NCBI RefSeq assembly: GCF_021347895.1
Contig: NC_067124.1
Coordinates: 18,094,521-18,158,520 of the forward strand
Source of the DNA: Acanthochromis polyacanthus
Taxonomy: Eukaryota > Chordata > Actinopteri > Pomacentridae
Direction of reading: 5' to 3'
DNA: 64,000 nt
The notes beneath the pieces are model-generated. The model was not told the DNA's origin. It was given only the letters and a program-made list of their open reading frames with translations, and did no database searches. Positions 44,896 through 58,572 of this stretch are shown here, in pieces. Every line of letters begins with the position of its first letter. Within the stretch, counting starts at the first letter, position 1. A program made the position numbers and the translations under genes.

Positions 44896-46089
44896 TGCTG
44901 TGTGCCTTAAAAGTCCACTTCAGTCTCTGCCCACAGATATGGGAGGAAAGAGAGGACATCAGAGTTAAGGGGACAGATGCGAGACAGACAGTCCCATGAA
45001 AAGGACAGACGACATACGATACTCATTGCAATTAGTTTATACATTTGAGCTTATCTGCAGTTTTCCTATTTATTTTGATAGATAGCTTTGCAAGTTACGT
45101 CACAACAACACAAGTCAACAAAATAAAGTTGACAAAATGAATGATTCCAGCTATGGACAAAAAATGTTATAATCAGTACTTTCTCTGAAAACAGCTATGA
45201 CTTTGTAACGTGAATTAAATCTAATTTGAAGTTGTGAATTTCTTTGACAGTGTATTGAATTACTGATTGTATTGCCCAACGTGTACATGCCAGGATACCT
45301 AGGCTGCAAGTTGATAAAGTACAAACTTAAAGTACAGACAGAATGCATTTGTTTTATTAGTTACGTAACCAAAAATAGTGTGAAACTTTTTAAAACTTCT
45401 TTTAGTTGTTCCCTGCTACCTTAGTGACGACACTCGCATCAGCATGCCACCGCTGTAACACTCTGTCCTGGGGCTTTTACTGTGAAGCGAGGTGTAGATG
45501 TGTTCTGCTGCCATGTAGCCAAAGACCGTATAGGCTTATTGTGAAAAATTATTCAAATCGCTAAGCAAACTCGTTCAGTATTGTGAAGAAGGCGACAAGT
45601 AAGTGTTTACAATTTTATGTTTTTTACAAGAAGAACTAACTAACTTAAAACACAGTACACGTTAAAAACTGCTGCGACCAAAGTCAGGAAGGAAAATTGA
45701 AGAAAGTACAGACTGCGTTAATGTATAATTAATAGGTTTATCAATATCACCTACACATCTGTCTGTAAGTTGCTTAGTTGGTAGGTTTCTTATTTAAGAT
45801 TCAGTTGATTTAACATCATGAATTAAAAGATTATGTAACTAATTTACAAATGTAGTCCCTTTATGCTATTCAAGAAAAAGACATTATTTAACGAAGACAT
45901 AATCCAGTCATACAAATCAAACTATTTCCACGATGATGATTCCTCTGGCTCATCGCGACAGTTTTTGCTTTATTCCTTTACCTGCTTGGCAGTTTTGGGA
46001 GAAAGTAAAGAACAAATACAAAAACATCATATACAGCCTAAGTAGGCTTACTGCAAATCTTATCAGGTCCTCAAGTCATAAGCTTAAAT
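44896..46089. other. No gene seen
   Basis: AT-rich noncoding DNA. Open frames are short and without recognisable motifs. Confidence 0.5.
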
Positions 46090-46097
46090 GTTTTAAT

Positions 46098-46817
46098 TAG
46101 GGCTGGACCCGAATATCCGAATATTCGTTCGCTACGGCAGTATCCGGATATTAATTTGGCATCCGAATATTCGGCCCCACCCCACCCCCCGCCGTCGGAC
46201 GTCACCGGGCGGAAAGAATATGCAGCGTTACTGTCTTCCCTCCGCTTTCTGCACACATCGGCTCATCTCGTCCTGTGATCACATAAACATATACACATAT
46301 GTCTATAATATATACACATATGTCGATGTGATCACCCCTTCCTCCCCCCAGACAAAAATATTCGGAGCTCGTCTCTTCCCTGCGCCTTCGGCCCATTTCG
46401 GCTCATCCCGCCGTGTTTTTTGGCTCATTTCGGCTCCTCCATTTGTGTTTGTAAACACCACCCGAATGGCCGGGTGGCTGCCGACTCTGAAGTCACGCTT
46501 CACTTTGTTGCATAAACACAAGACAAGATGCTGAAGACTGGTGTTTGGGAATTCTTCAGTTTAACTAAAGGCTAAACGAGGGCAAAATGTGGACCCGGGA
46601 GACCAGACGAACGGATCCGACTATTCGGGCCGTCTCCGCTGCCGCGCCGCCACACGAACCACACGAACAGATCCGAATATTCGGGCAGTCTCCGCCGCCG
46701 CCGCGCGCAACCCCACCCCCCACCCCGGTCGGACGGGGCGGAACGAATATCCGGATATTTGTCTTTAATAGGGCCCGAATATTCGGAGGCCAGAAACCAC
46801 TATTCGGGCCAGCCCTA
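46098..46817. mobile_element. hAT-type element with GAATATTCG palindromes (complete, 720 bp)
   Basis: The ends are TAGGGCTGGACCCGAATAT and the inverse of TAGGGCTGGCCCGAATAGT. A perfect 8-bp duplication GTTTTAAT is at 46090-46097 and 46818-46825. Many copies of GAATATTCG and CGGATATT lie in the outer thirds. The centre is C-rich with no transposase. The TIR start and 8-bp duplication identify a nonautonomous hAT. Related copies are at 50061-50329 and 21471-21550. Confidence 0.88.
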
Positions 46818-46825
46818 GTTTTAAT

Positions 46826-48540
46826 CAGTTTTTTGTTTCAGGATTATATCCCTCTACAAGGGCAGGTAGAACTCTAAAATTGAAACCAGTTACAGCTCTA
46901 AAAACTAACATCTATTTATTATCTAATTGCTATCTTCTCCTCTCACTTTCTGTTGCCTGAACTTCATAGAATCTTCCAGGAATGATGCCTCAGAGAACTG
47001 AATCGCTAGTAGGCGGTGCTTTAATATACGCTGACCTGTTATCTTGAACGTATCCTGCTCCAGTGCAGGCTAGGCGTTCAGCATAAGCTATCATGATGAT
47101 GTATCCAAGTAAGAGGTGAATCACCACTGTAGTACTGAACACCCAGAGTTAAACCTAAAGTTACCTTGGTAACCTCAAATCCTGCTTTGGGTTACAGGCT
47201 TAAGATCCTTCACTGCAATGGAAAACAGAAAGGTTTAAAGGGCAGATTACGGGGTCGTTCCTGTAAATGTTGACAATGCTATGCACCTGCCCCAAGTACC
47301 TGCAGTGAAAAGGCACCTAATACCACCTTCTTCTTTAAAGGGATTTTCCTCTGAAGGCTTCCTGGCATTTCTGTTGAATTTCATCTGGTTGTGCAAAGTG
47401 ATGTTACTTTTTCTTGCAAAGTAACACAAAGGCTTTGACTCAAGATCACACAATAGACTGCACAACTTTTTATGTTACAAACACAGCATAAAAACTTTGG
47501 AAAACAACAAAAAACAAGCACAGCATTTTTGTCAGGACTTCACCTCACAAAATTCTGTGTACATTTTATATACCACCATCTTAGCCAGATGTGCTGTAAA
47601 AAGGATAAGTCGTCTAAATAAGCTTGCAAAGCAATAGCCAATGTAACGTTTAACACACAGAGCTACTGCAACGGGCTGCCCAGCATGGTGCCATTCCAGA
47701 ACAACAGGCACACCCCTTACAGATAAATATATTTGTTTTTTAAATCAGAATTGCTGCAAAAAAATCAACTACTGTTGTTCATCTAGTATGTAATAATTAC
47801 TTACTTTCAGTTTTGTTTTGTGTCCTCTGTCCTGTGAGTGCATGTGCGCCTTTGGGAGCAGCTCAGCATAAAATGCAGAGTGAATGGCTGAGCGGAGAGA
47901 CCGCTTCTGTCCACTTAGGTCTGCACCGTGTCTACAAGATTTTATTTCATACTAACTTATTTTAGCACACATCCCTCTGCGATCCTTCAGGGACCCCAGT
48001 TGCAACACTAGTTGTGACCAGTGATTTGAAAACTATGGATCTTAGATAACTTTTTACATAATTATTAAGGCCGGTGTGATGAAAATGAATTGAGAGCAAG
48101 TTAATTATTAGGTTGTGAATGTGACCACCGACATAGCCCAGTATGCACCCACTAGCACGGGTTCTTTTACTTTAAGAAGCGATTCTTGCTCTGGTACACC
48201 AGTTTGACTTCTTTTTGGTCATAAACATATGTCAGATTTAGCCTGTAGCTCAAAGGCAAACTACTTTTACAGTCAAGCTCGTTACACAGAACACACATGG
48301 CATTCTTTCCACCCGTTTTCTGGTTGAATCTTTCAGGTTGTGTTGCTTTCTTTATTTGCCTCACTTCAGGCCTGTCAATCTGTCTCTCTCCTTGCGTATG
48401 TGGTGGTAATTTAGGTTGGGGGCTGTTGCATGTGCTCCATCCACCTGTCCTTACTGGGACTCTATTTCTGGGTCTCACATTAAACCTGACTGTGGCTCCC
48501 TTGGCAACAGGCAAGACACAGAGACATCTATCTGTCTGTC
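46826..48540. other. No gene seen
   Basis: Noncoding AT-rich DNA. The minus frame 48547-48167 is long for chance (126 codons) but low in recognisable motifs, and its end overlaps a short GACA run. Confidence 0.45.
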
Positions 48541-48547
48541 TGTCCAC

Positions 48548-49440
48548 TAAAGTTTATGTACACTTGTAAAGATGTATATAATGGCAGCATTGAGTTTACA
48601 ATGACTACTACAAATCTTAATTTTCTAGGACAGACTGAACACATGTGTCACAGAAACCAATCGTATATTTTGATTCTTGCATTGATTTAGTACAGGACTT
48701 CTGGAAATACGACAAAATCTGCTGGGTTGAAAATATACATACAGCAACTTAAATGGTCAGTTTTTGTGATGTAGAAAGTTGTGTTGATCAAATTTCCATA
48801 GTGGCACGACCTCTTACCCAACTGATTACAGTTGACTGGTGACATAAATACGGTTAATTTAATAAACTCATTAGGCCCTACCATAAACATTACAATGAGA
48901 AAGTCTTTGGAGCTACATACAGATCTGAAGAAGCGAGTCATTGACTTGAACGAGTCAGGAAAGTCACTTGGAGCCATTTCAAAGATACTTCTGATCCTCA
49001 AATCAACTATTGCTTGATGGGATCACTGCCACGATCAGCAAGAAATGAGAAACAACTGGTCCGAATGGTCAGGAGGCAACCAAGAATCACCAAAAAGCAA
49101 ATCTGCAATGAATTAGAAGCTACTAGAACACAGATGCCAGTGTCCAGAGTCAAGCGTGTTTTGCATCACCATGGGTTGAGAGGAAAACCTTTTTCCAAAA
49201 ACGGCACCTTAAGGCTTGGCTAAAGTTTGCTGCTGATCACACAGACATAGAAAAGGCCTTCTGGAGGAAATTTCTGTGGTCAAAATGATCAGAAATGGTC
49301 AAAAATGAGCAATTTCGCCACAGTTACCAGTAATATGTTTGGAGTTTGACTTTGAAAATGCCTGGTGGAAGGTGTCAGAAAGCCAACAAATTCAGTGCAC
49401 CAATTCTGTCAAGAGGAGTGTTAAAGATGCAACCAGAAGC
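48548..49440 (+). pseudogene. Tc1-like transposon with broken transposase
   Basis: The left end resembles a Tc1 terminus (TAAAGTTTATGTACACTTG). The + strand encodes, with frame breaks, LKKRVIDLNESGKSLGAISK (first helix-turn-helix) at about 48925 and RSARNEKQLVRMVRRQPRIT with VLHHHGLRGKPF (second helix-turn-helix) at 49030-49200. The catalytic part is degraded. Sequence near 48670-48760 recurs inverted at 55800-56100. Confidence 0.75.
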
Positions 49441-50060
49441 TTGTGGAAGGCTCCCAAAAGCACCTAAGTGAGGTGAAAATGGCCAAAAGTCACCAAATAA
49501 TAGAACTGATCTATTTTTGTCCCAGCAGATTCCAAAAGACCTGTAAAAAAATGTGTAAAATAATCAAAATGCATATTCTTATTGTGACAAATTGTGCACA
49601 GAGAAAACTGCATGGCTGGACGGAAAGGAAACATGGTGTTTGTCAGCGTGGTTGAAGGGATGGAGGCCAGAGGCAGCCTGAGCAGCAAAACCAGCACCAA
49701 GATCGCCATCATGCCAGCAGCTCTGAGCTCAACGCTGGACCCAGAAAATAAATGACAAGAAAAGCTTTGGAAAAAACAAGTTATTTTACATTTACTACAA
49801 AATGGAAAACTCAATGACTTCTCACTGATACTGAGTATTTAAAATAAAGAAAAAATAGAAAATCAGCACCAAAAAGCGCTGTATCATGAATGCAAATCCA
49901 GATCTGAATCCCATCCAAAGGAAAAAAATAATTTCTATTTTCCAGTGTTTCACCATACGAGAAAGGTTCCAAATAACTGTCACTCATAAACACTCCTGAC
50001 AGTAAGAAGTCATTTTTCAGCTTTTTTTTTTTTTTTTTTTTTAAATCTTTTAGATTTTTT

Positions 50061-50329
50061 TAGAGCTGGACCTGATGGTGGTATCCGAATGTTTATTTTG
50101 AGATCCGATTATTTGGTTCCTCCTCCCTCCCCCCATCGGACGTTATGGACCGAACTGAATATCCAACTCGTTCCTCCGTCCGTCCGCCCACATCCCGCCA
50201 AATATTCAGTTCGCTTCAGAAAATCCAACGGGTGGTTGGATGTTCTGAAGCGAACTGAATATTCAGACATTCGTCATTTATTAGGGCCGAATATCCGGAG
50301 CCCAGAAACTGCTGTTTGGGCCAGCCCTA
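50061..50329. mobile_element. hAT-type MITE, GAATATTCG family (269 bp)
   Basis: Left end TAGAGCTGGACCTGATG; right end, inverted, TAGGGCTGGCCCAAACAGC. A perfect 8-bp duplication GATTTTTT lies at 50053-50060 and 50330-50337. It is a shorter and more diverged relative of 46098-46817. Confidence 0.85.
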
Positions 50330-50339
50330 GATTTTTTAT

Positions 50340-52310
50340 CTAGAGATGTACTCCCTACAAAATCCTGCTAATCATTCTCGAATGATGAACTCTTTCTAAA
50401 TAGTTATTCAGGTCATGTGGTGAATATTTCTGTATGTTTCATATTCTATTATATATATCGCAGAGAAACAATATCGCAGTGTCACTTTTTCTAGTATCTT
50501 ACAGACGTAGTTACTGTACACTACTGTCCCAGCTCGCGTCTTAGACTCAGCTACTATGTGCTGGACTGTTTCCACATCGTGCACTTTGATGGACTCCTCC
50601 CTCCGCAGCTCTGATGTTTGAAGCATGTTATTGTGTTGACATGATCAGAACCTCTGTGCTGTCCTTCAGACCAAGCTTTTTCAGCCACTGGTAGGATCTG
50701 ATGTCAGCTGCCTCCTCCATCTACGGGCTTTGGTCTTCTACAGTATTTCCGCTTCATCCCGACTGTCTTCTGCTGCCTGAGGCGCTCTCTTAGCAGTTCA
50801 TTCCAGGGGGCCATCTTCCTGACGTATTCATGAATGGTTCTTATTTCATCCTAAAAAGTGGATCTGACTCACACTAGTCCTCGCCCCGCCCCAACTGTGT
50901 GAATGTGTAACTTAATGTTCATGTCAGTATCACTGCTCCATCATTAAGGCACAAGTAAATCTGAGTGTAATTACAATTGTTTGTAAGTGGCCTAGCTGTA
51001 GGTTTCTTGTTCTTGATTCTATTTGTTGCCTTTATGCATCAGAGATTGTATAACAAAATCACATACGTAGTCTGTTCATGCTATATACCCTCCAAAATAT
51101 TTAAAGAACATTTAATCACATAAAAAAGAGAAATATATGTAGTTTTTTCATTTTGTAAGCGTGGGGGATTAATTTAGTAAACACACATTGAGTGTTGTTC
51201 CTATGAGCACGTAGAGAACAAATGTCACAGAAACTTTGATTTATGTTGATAACATCTGTGTCAAGTTTGAAACATTCGCCTGCCTGTTTTTAGAGTTCGT
51301 AGTGCGCTGTCTGGCCACTACAACGTCTGATTATTGTTAAAAATGTGTTTCAGCTGATTTTTAGTCTGTTACCTGTTGGTTTCTTTGGTAGTGAAGACAT
51401 AATGCAGACATGCAGATAGGCAAGGCCCATTGGTCCAAAACTGTATGGGAGTTACATAAAGAAACCTTTCTGAAGAACTTGATTTTTGGGTACATTTAAT
51501 TTTGAGATTCTGGATCCAATTTGTCAGTGGTAGCTGTGGTATTTAGGCTAATGTGAGACTTTTTAGATTTTTAGCTGAAGGACAAAATGTTCTGCTCACA
51601 TGCAGCCTTTTACAGTAAGAATTTGTAAATAGAGCTGTCCAATAATGATGTCATGTTTGAAACAGACAATTTACATGTATTGCATTCACTCCTACATATT
51701 TTATTAAACATATTGTATATTATTGATGATGTCATTCTTTCCAGATGCAAACATTTTCTACCAATTTGAGAGCTGGGTAACAGCATTGACACAACAACTC
51801 ATTATTAAATATATATAAAAATTGTTAGTTGTTACTTGGCTTTGGGGCATTGTTTAGTTTTAGGTTTTGTGGCTCAAGGAAATACTTACATCTTGCTACA
51901 TCTTTATTTTTTTCGTTGGTGAGACTGTACTTAATGGGTTTAATGTGAATGTTAGCACTCACTTCTAAATAATGGACATACTGTAGACAACCTATGAAAG
52001 CCACAATATCAAGTATCAGTGAAGCGAATATAATAAAAGTTTGTGCTGGTTTTTTTTTTTACTTGAGATTATGTTTTGTGATTAATAGGATTTGATTGTC
52101 AAAGGTTTTGGTCTGCTGTGTTGATAAGGACATGAGTAAAGTTATGGTATGAAAGTAAAGAGTCAAATTTTGACCAGATGTTGTCATTGTATAAAAGTTA
52201 TAGAATCACTGATATTATTACAGATCATTTTAAAGATAACAAATGTTTATACTAAATGTCATGTATGTACAACCAGTAACTATAGAAATAGTTTATGATC
52301 CTCAGTTCAT
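50340..52310. other. No gene seen
   Basis: AT-rich noncoding DNA without clear termini of mobile elements or coding motifs. Confidence 0.5.
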
Positions 52311-52314
52311 CATT

Positions 52315-52500
52315 AGGGATGGGTATCGTTTGGGTTTTATCAACACCAGTCCTGCTTATTGATGCCAGCACTTATCAGTACGTTTATCGATACTAGAAAA
52401 TAAGAAAATAAGGACATGACAAGGAAAGCTTGAAGTTATTTTATATTTGCTTCTCTTGTCTTGTATGACTTCTCACTCATACTGATCTCTCAGATTTCCT
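52315..52500 (+). mobile_element. hAT-like terminus fragment (GGGTATCG family)
   Basis: TAGGGATGGGTATCGTTTGG followed by 'cttatcagtacgtttatcg' resembles the terminus of a common fish hAT family. I cannot find the second end. Sequence after 52405 is similar to 49750-49830. Confidence 0.4.
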
Positions 52501-52699
52501 TTGGCAAACTATTTCCACAAACTGACAGAACCTGTAAGATTTTTCTCTCTCTCTTCTAGTTACTTCTCAGACTACTTTCACAAACTAAGTAAAATATATA
52601 AACTTTCACAAAACAAAGGTCCTTATCATAGAGCTTATTTTAAGCTACCAGAAATGGTTAACAAAGAAAATATAACCAGAACAATCAAGAGAAAAACTT

Positions 52700-54130
52700 A
52701 AGACTTTTTCTCCTGTATTATTTAGCCCATCCTGCTGTGGAGAACACTCTTTCTGATGGTGTTGAGGAGGCCTCAACACAACTTTAGAATTTACTTAACA
52801 TTCTTATATAGAGTTATTTTAGCATACCTAAACCATTTTGACTCCACTACAGAGTAAGACTTCAACTGTAAACTTGGCTAAACACAGACCTGTGACATTC
52901 TGCTGTTATTTCCTGTGTCATTCTCACTTATTTGGCGGTGGTACATGGTTTTTACTTGGATGTTTGATTTCCGTTTAGCTGTCCATTTAGCAGTCTCTGT
53001 TTTGCTGTCAGTACGATAAGCAAAACAGAGATTGCTAAATTGGAACATAATGTTACATTATAGAAGTGCTTAAATTGATGACAAGTGTGACATAGCAAAT
53101 AACTAATTGCATTGGTTTACTTGTGTAGAATTAGCTAGTGTTGTTATCTGAACTTGAAGTTTTGTTACTCCTCATAGCATCTCCATCAGAGCCAGTAGAG
53201 CTCAACACCTCCACTACTGTACTAACATGAGCTGCTTTTCTAAAGCTACCTAACATGCTGCACTGTTCAATATTTATGTTTCACTTGTGAGGGTTTCATG
53301 AGGTTTTTGGTGTTACCTTCTTTACACACAACCACCAGTATGCACAAGTTACATGTAGCTGCACTGTTCATAAATCTAGAAAAGTGAGCTGAAACTTTCG
53401 ATCACTTTGTTCTGTCCGTCATCAGTCCACAGCAGAGAGTGACACGACATCATACGTCTTCATCTGACCCCAGCAGGTTCATCATCATTAGCATACAGTT
53501 GCAGTCTATGTTAGCTTGAAATAACGCTGCACACTTTGTCATAAATACCAATAACAGCACCATTTGTCAAGGAGCTAAATGGTTCTGTTTGGTTCATGCT
53601 AGAGTGAAACCAATGTAGTTTTGTCATTAAAATGATGGCTATCACGGTGACCACAATTTCATGCCAATCTGTCCTATGATTGTTGAGATATTTTAGTCTT
53701 GACTGTGGCAGGCAGACCAACACTGAATGTGAGACAGTAGTGTGGCTGAAAATAATTCACTTAAAAGTAAAAAAAAATGAGCGAGCTTACGGTTCTATAT
53801 TATCTGGGAAATTGGTAGGTAAAGTCTGAACCAAACCCTGTATTGGTGTTGCGATCCAGTTTGTGTCCCACTTAAGATGTGATTACTTTGGAATCTAAAT
53901 CAATTTCCGGTAGGCGCACAACGGATCACAAAACTCGTCGTTGATATTGTATCAAAGCTTTTGGGTTATTAATTAGATCTCTTTAAAAAGAAAAAAAGAC
54001 AAATACTACCACGACAGCTGCTTTTAACATGTCTGGGTCATGTGAATACACAACTATCTTGCATCTTGTCACTGCAAGTCTGCATCAAGAATCAAGGAAC
54101 ACTGCACTGGGGAAGTATTCCTTGCAAATG
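52700..54130. other. No gene seen
   Basis: Noncoding. The phrase 'cacaatttcatgccaatctg' and 'gttgagatattttagtc' near 53655-53700 is typical of a dispersed fish repeat, but no boundaries are visible. Confidence 0.45.
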
Positions 54131-54134
54131 CATT

Positions 54135-54162
54135 CATACATACATACATACATATATTTATA

Positions 54163-54198
<36 letters not shown>

Positions 54199-54203
54199 CA
54201 CAC
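54135..54203. repeat. Compound (CATA)n(TG)n(TA)n microsatellite
   Basis: CATA units followed by TG and then TA units, ending 'tatacacac'. Confidence 0.9.
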
Positions 54204-54784
54204 TGGAGCACAGTAACTTGGCGTGAGTTGAATAGCTGTTGGTTGTTCAACAGTTCAGTGTCGGATGGTGAATCAGGCCCATCTTTCATGGCAGGTGGTG
54301 ATGATTGGGAGCAGATGAACCACTTCCTTCCACAGGTGTCCTCACTAGGCTGATTATCCAATTGGAGAGAATCACACATATACTCATGCACACACCTCAC
54401 TCTCACCCCCATGAAGGAAAGGGAAATGGGAGGCAGAGCTGCCAGCGAACCAGAGATGGAGGTGGAGGGCATGACACTGCTGTATGTGCTTACTTAGAGA
54501 ATAAAATATCATTTATTCATATGGTACCCTGCCCTCATGGTTTGATATCGCATGATTTAATGCATTCTCCACAATATAGTTATGGAAAGACATCTTTACT
54601 TCCAGTGTATTAGTGTTTTGTTTTCGCTTCATACATTGATTGACTCGATAACTGATGTAGTGCAATTTATGCAGTTCTTCTTGCTAAAGCTATCATTGTT
54701 GCAGTGGGTAGTGTCAGTTGGGCCTGCACATTTGAAAGTAGCTGGCTACTAACATCAGGCAATACAATTTTTAAATTATTATGT

Positions 54785-54985
54785 TTACTGGGATGTTGGC
54801 CACGGATCCTTTGAGTCCTGTGGGAGCTTGGTATGGCCTCTAAAGATCAAGCTAATTCTTGCAAAGTTGTTCCTCAAGTTATCTCTGATTAACATTTGCA
54901 GCGTAGCGCATTGCCCTGCTGGAACAGGCTGCTGCCATATGGGAGAGTCATTGCCATGGAGGGGTTCACTTACTCTGCACCAATG
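54785..54985 (-). pseudogene. Tc1-like transposase scrap
   Basis: The wording 'ctgctgccatatgggagag' and 'cattgccatggaggggttc' parallels 'ctactgccatcagggaaaac' and 'cattgccatgacggtt' in the fragment at 29795-30139, the segment before the second catalytic aspartate. It is a short, broken remnant. Confidence 0.45.
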
Positions 54986-54991
54986 TTTGGG

Positions 54992-55045
54992 TACAGTTGT
55001 GAACAAAAGTTTACATACACTTGAAAAACAGACCATACATATAAC
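54992..55045 (+). mobile_element. Tc1-type terminus
   Basis: TACAGTTGTGAACAAAAGTT followed by 'tacatacacttg' is a typical Tc1-like end. It may be the left end of the broken element whose other parts lie at 55790-56350, with unrelated DNA inserted between. Confidence 0.6.
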
Positions 55046-55789
55046 TGTAGTCTGACGTATCCAATAACTCCTATAACCAGGCCTCCAATCTAACTTTTCC
55101 ACTAGTAGCACTGGTGCTACCAGCTTTTCTTGATTTCCATGCCCCACCCAACCCCTTTATTTTCGTTGTGCATTGCCACAACTATTTATCCATCATGCAT
55201 GTTGATAAATAGCTGTTTTTGCAAAACCTAGTTTTGTTACATTGAATTTCAGTGATACAAAATTTTATACTTGTAAAAGTCTAAAATTTTTATCTGAAAA
55301 TATATTTTTTTGCCACCAGTCCTCTCTTGACATCACTCATAAAATGGACAAAGGCTAAACACTTGCTGAACATCTGCTTAGCGGTAAATACTACATTTTA
55401 CAGATGCTCCCTAAAAGCCTCACATGCTGGCTACAGTCAATGCTGAAAGATGTGCGATCAAAAATGTGTTTGAAAACAGTGAAAAGAATGTCCTACACAG
55501 ATTTACCCAAGTTGAAACCGAAGGATTTGTATCGACTGTGTTTCCTTTTAGCAGACTTTTCTATAAGTAGACTTGCATTTTAAATGTTGATAGCACAGTC
55601 AATCATGTTTATACAATCAAAACTGTATTTGGTAACAGTGCCATTGACCTGGTTACATTGACAGTTTTACACACCAGGCAGACAAAGACTGGGTCAAGGT
55701 GAAAGAAATAGGACTATTTTCAACCACAGTAGCCATCGCAGTAGCTACCTGTGCTGATGGAAGGGCCACCTGATTAGATCGTTTTCATT

Positions 55790-56350
55790 GTCAAAAAAAA
55801 ATCATGCATTTTGATTCTTTCAAAGATTTAATCTAGGTCTTCTGGAAAGATGACAAAATCTGCTAGATCAAAAAATACACAACCAGCAATTATATTGTTT
55901 GCTTAAATGTCCCCATAACTGGGTGCAATTGGTAACCACCCACAAGCTTCTGATCCTGCAACTAATAAAAATACTAAGAAACTTTTTACATACACACACG
56001 TACATACATACAAAGCTGATCATTCAAGTTGCTGTATGCATATTTTAACGCAGCAAATTTTGTCATATTTACAGAAGACCAAAATAAATCTATGAAAGAA
56101 CAACAATGTAAGATATTTGGTTTAATGTCCCTTGGCCATTTTCACCTCAACTAGGTGCTTTTGTTAGCCATCCACAAACTTTTGGCAAGTTTTTGGTTGT
56201 ATGTTTGACCACTCTGCTTTACCGAATTGGTGCAGGTCAACTAAATGTGTGGGCTTTCTCATACTTGTTTCTTTAATGCTGTCCACAGGTTCTCAATGAG
56301 GTTTAGGTCAAGACCTTGCGAGGGCCAATTTAAAACTTCAAGCCTGACTT
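55790..56350 (-). pseudogene. Tc1-like transposon fragment
   Basis: Near 56270-56350 the minus strand resembles a Tc1 transposase segment: 'tcaatgaggtttaggtcaag', and 'ggccaatttaaaacttcaag' equals LEVLNWP in reverse. The part 55800-56100 repeats sequence of 48650-48760. No open frame survives. Confidence 0.55.
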
Positions 56351-57763
56351 TAGTTGTTTTTTTTAATCAAGTAATTCATATTAAAAAGTATTCTAAATGT
56401 TTTGTTTTATAGTATTGTAACATGTAACATTGTAACATAGGATGTAGAAAATTTCACTAGTTGATTTCTGCATGATCAATGTGTTTGATAATCTGCGTTC
56501 AAAGATGGAACTTTCATGATGGCTTAATTTTTTCAAATTTTTTACTCAACCTTTGATCTATTTGTCCTATTTTGCAGATTTTAAATCAACGACACAATGA
56601 GAAATAACTGAAAATTTCCTGAGATATTGTGGTACAAATATGGTCTAAAATTACAATGTGCAAAAAACCCTTCCAGAAAGTGGAAATTTCACAGATATCA
56701 TTTTAAATAATATGCTGCTGGTTTCTTGAATTTCCCTTGGGATCAATAAAGTACCTACCTTTAAATATTCATAGTTTATGGTAAAAAAAAAAAAACCTAG
56801 CAAATCAGATGGATGAACAGAAGGCTTCTGGTGATTTGGGATGGAATGACACAATAAGTAAATCTTAAGGACTGGAATTTAAGTTGTGCACAGCATCTGA
56901 CTCAGGGTTTAAAGTGTTATACCAGTGGTTTTACAAATTCGTGTCATCCTCCTTGCAACAGTCATTGTCATCGTGTGCCATATAGTAATGATCTGCTACA
57001 TAGATTAAATCTACAACACAGTAAATTCTGAACTGAAGCTTGATTTTAAAAAAAATATACAGCAAATCTGATTACAGTCACAATATCTGTCAATTAGAAT
57101 TTCCTTTGTTCTTGACACATTTATATCCAAGAATGAGTGTTTACTCCAGTCATTTAAATCAACCACCACTAGACTATAGGTAGTTTTGTCATTACTGAGC
57201 AGGGATACAGTGACAGGATCGTGATATGGTCGTCATTTCTACATAAAACAAAATTGGCAAAGACATACAACACTGGAGGCTACTATGAAAGACAAAATGA
57301 CATCAGATAAAACAACATTGACTTTCACTTTTAGAGACCTGTCAGTCAAAAATTCAACCAGTCAACATGATAATCTGGTCATTGTTGTGGTTGCTGGCGC
57401 TTTCATCTGCTAAATGTTAGGTTGAATACTGAAGAAAAGTCAATAAAATACAATCATGCAAAAGTCTTTGCACCATCCAGGTAATGCTGGGCCATGTTAG
57501 GTAAGATACTTGTGGCATCTTCAACACCCTTCACTACATCGTAAGGAAACTGGAGTGGGCCCAACTTTGTCTGACATTCCCCCAAAATCTCCCCCTTTAA
57601 TATTATTCTCAAAGGTTTTCACAGCTAGAGAAGTAAGTGGCACAGGCTTATAGTCAGTGACCATTTAGGGTGCTTTAAACTTGGGCACAGGTCCAATCAC
57701 TAAATCCTTTCAGACAGCATGAACTCTATGTAGTCGAAGTGACTTGATGAAGATGAAGGAAAA

Positions 57764-57840
57764 CTGCAGCTTATTCCAGCTGATTTAGGGGAGAAGGTGG
57801 GATACACTCTGGATAAGTCACCAGTGTATGCAAGACAAGT
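57764..57840 (-). repeat. Fragment of the tRNA-promoter-like repeat
   Basis: 'cagcttattccagctgatt' and 'gggatacactctggataag' match the central part of the family at 14472 and 18182. Confidence 0.5.
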
Positions 57841-58310
57841 TGAAAGGTCCAATATTGTAGCCCTTTCAAGCAAGTTTGCACAAGACTCACATGTCCCCAG
57901 AATGTGTCTTTCAAGTTTAACCTCAAAATATTGCACAGACTGTTATCTACTATGTTTAGAATACTCCTGGTTTAAATCCTGTTCACATCTGGTTGTTTCT
58001 GTGTCTGTACCTTCAAATCCAATAGAATAGCTGCTGCCCACACCCATTACCTGTAGAAGGTCAACACACCTCTCTATGCAGCTACTCTGTTCATTGAGTA
58101 GCAGAGAGGAGCGTAGAGGGTTAGGAGGATCCAGCCAGTGGTGATGCTTATACTGTTGTGACATCATAATGGGCTACAAAACTGAACGGCACCATTTAGA
58201 GACACACTTCCTGATAATTAAATAAAGAACAAAAAATAGGGGATGGTCTTTTCTCATGTGTTGTGGGACATTTTGCATAATATTGTATCTTTCAATTCCT
58301 TCTTCCCTGC

Positions 58311-58572
58311 GGTGGTGAGCACTGTTATCTCACAGTTAGAAGGTCCCTGGTTTGAATATCGGGGTCAGTGTCTGTGCAGGTGTACGTCCAGAACCTCTGG
58401 CTTCCTCCCACATTTCAAAGACATGCTTGTTAGGTCAATTAATGACTTTAAATTTGCTGTAGGTGTGAGTGTGTGCACATCTCTCTATATAGGCCTTGTG
58501 ATGGACTGGCCACATGTCCAGAGTGTACCCTGCCTTGAGTCATGGCTTAGTCAAGGCAATAAAACAGATACT
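58311..58572 (+). repeat. Teleost tRNA-promoter-like repeat (plus-strand copy)
   Basis: GGTGAGCACTGTTATCTCAC at the start is A-box-like and GGTTTGAATATC is a mutated B box. The body continues 'cttcctcccacatttc', 'gacatgcttgttaggtc' and 'gtgatggactggccac' to 'gtgtaccctgcctt'. This is the natural orientation of the family. Confidence 0.7.

Noticed and set aside
48167..48547. 126-codon minus-strand frame as a gene
   Set aside because: No recognisable domain, no splice or promoter context, and a tetranucleotide run at its start.
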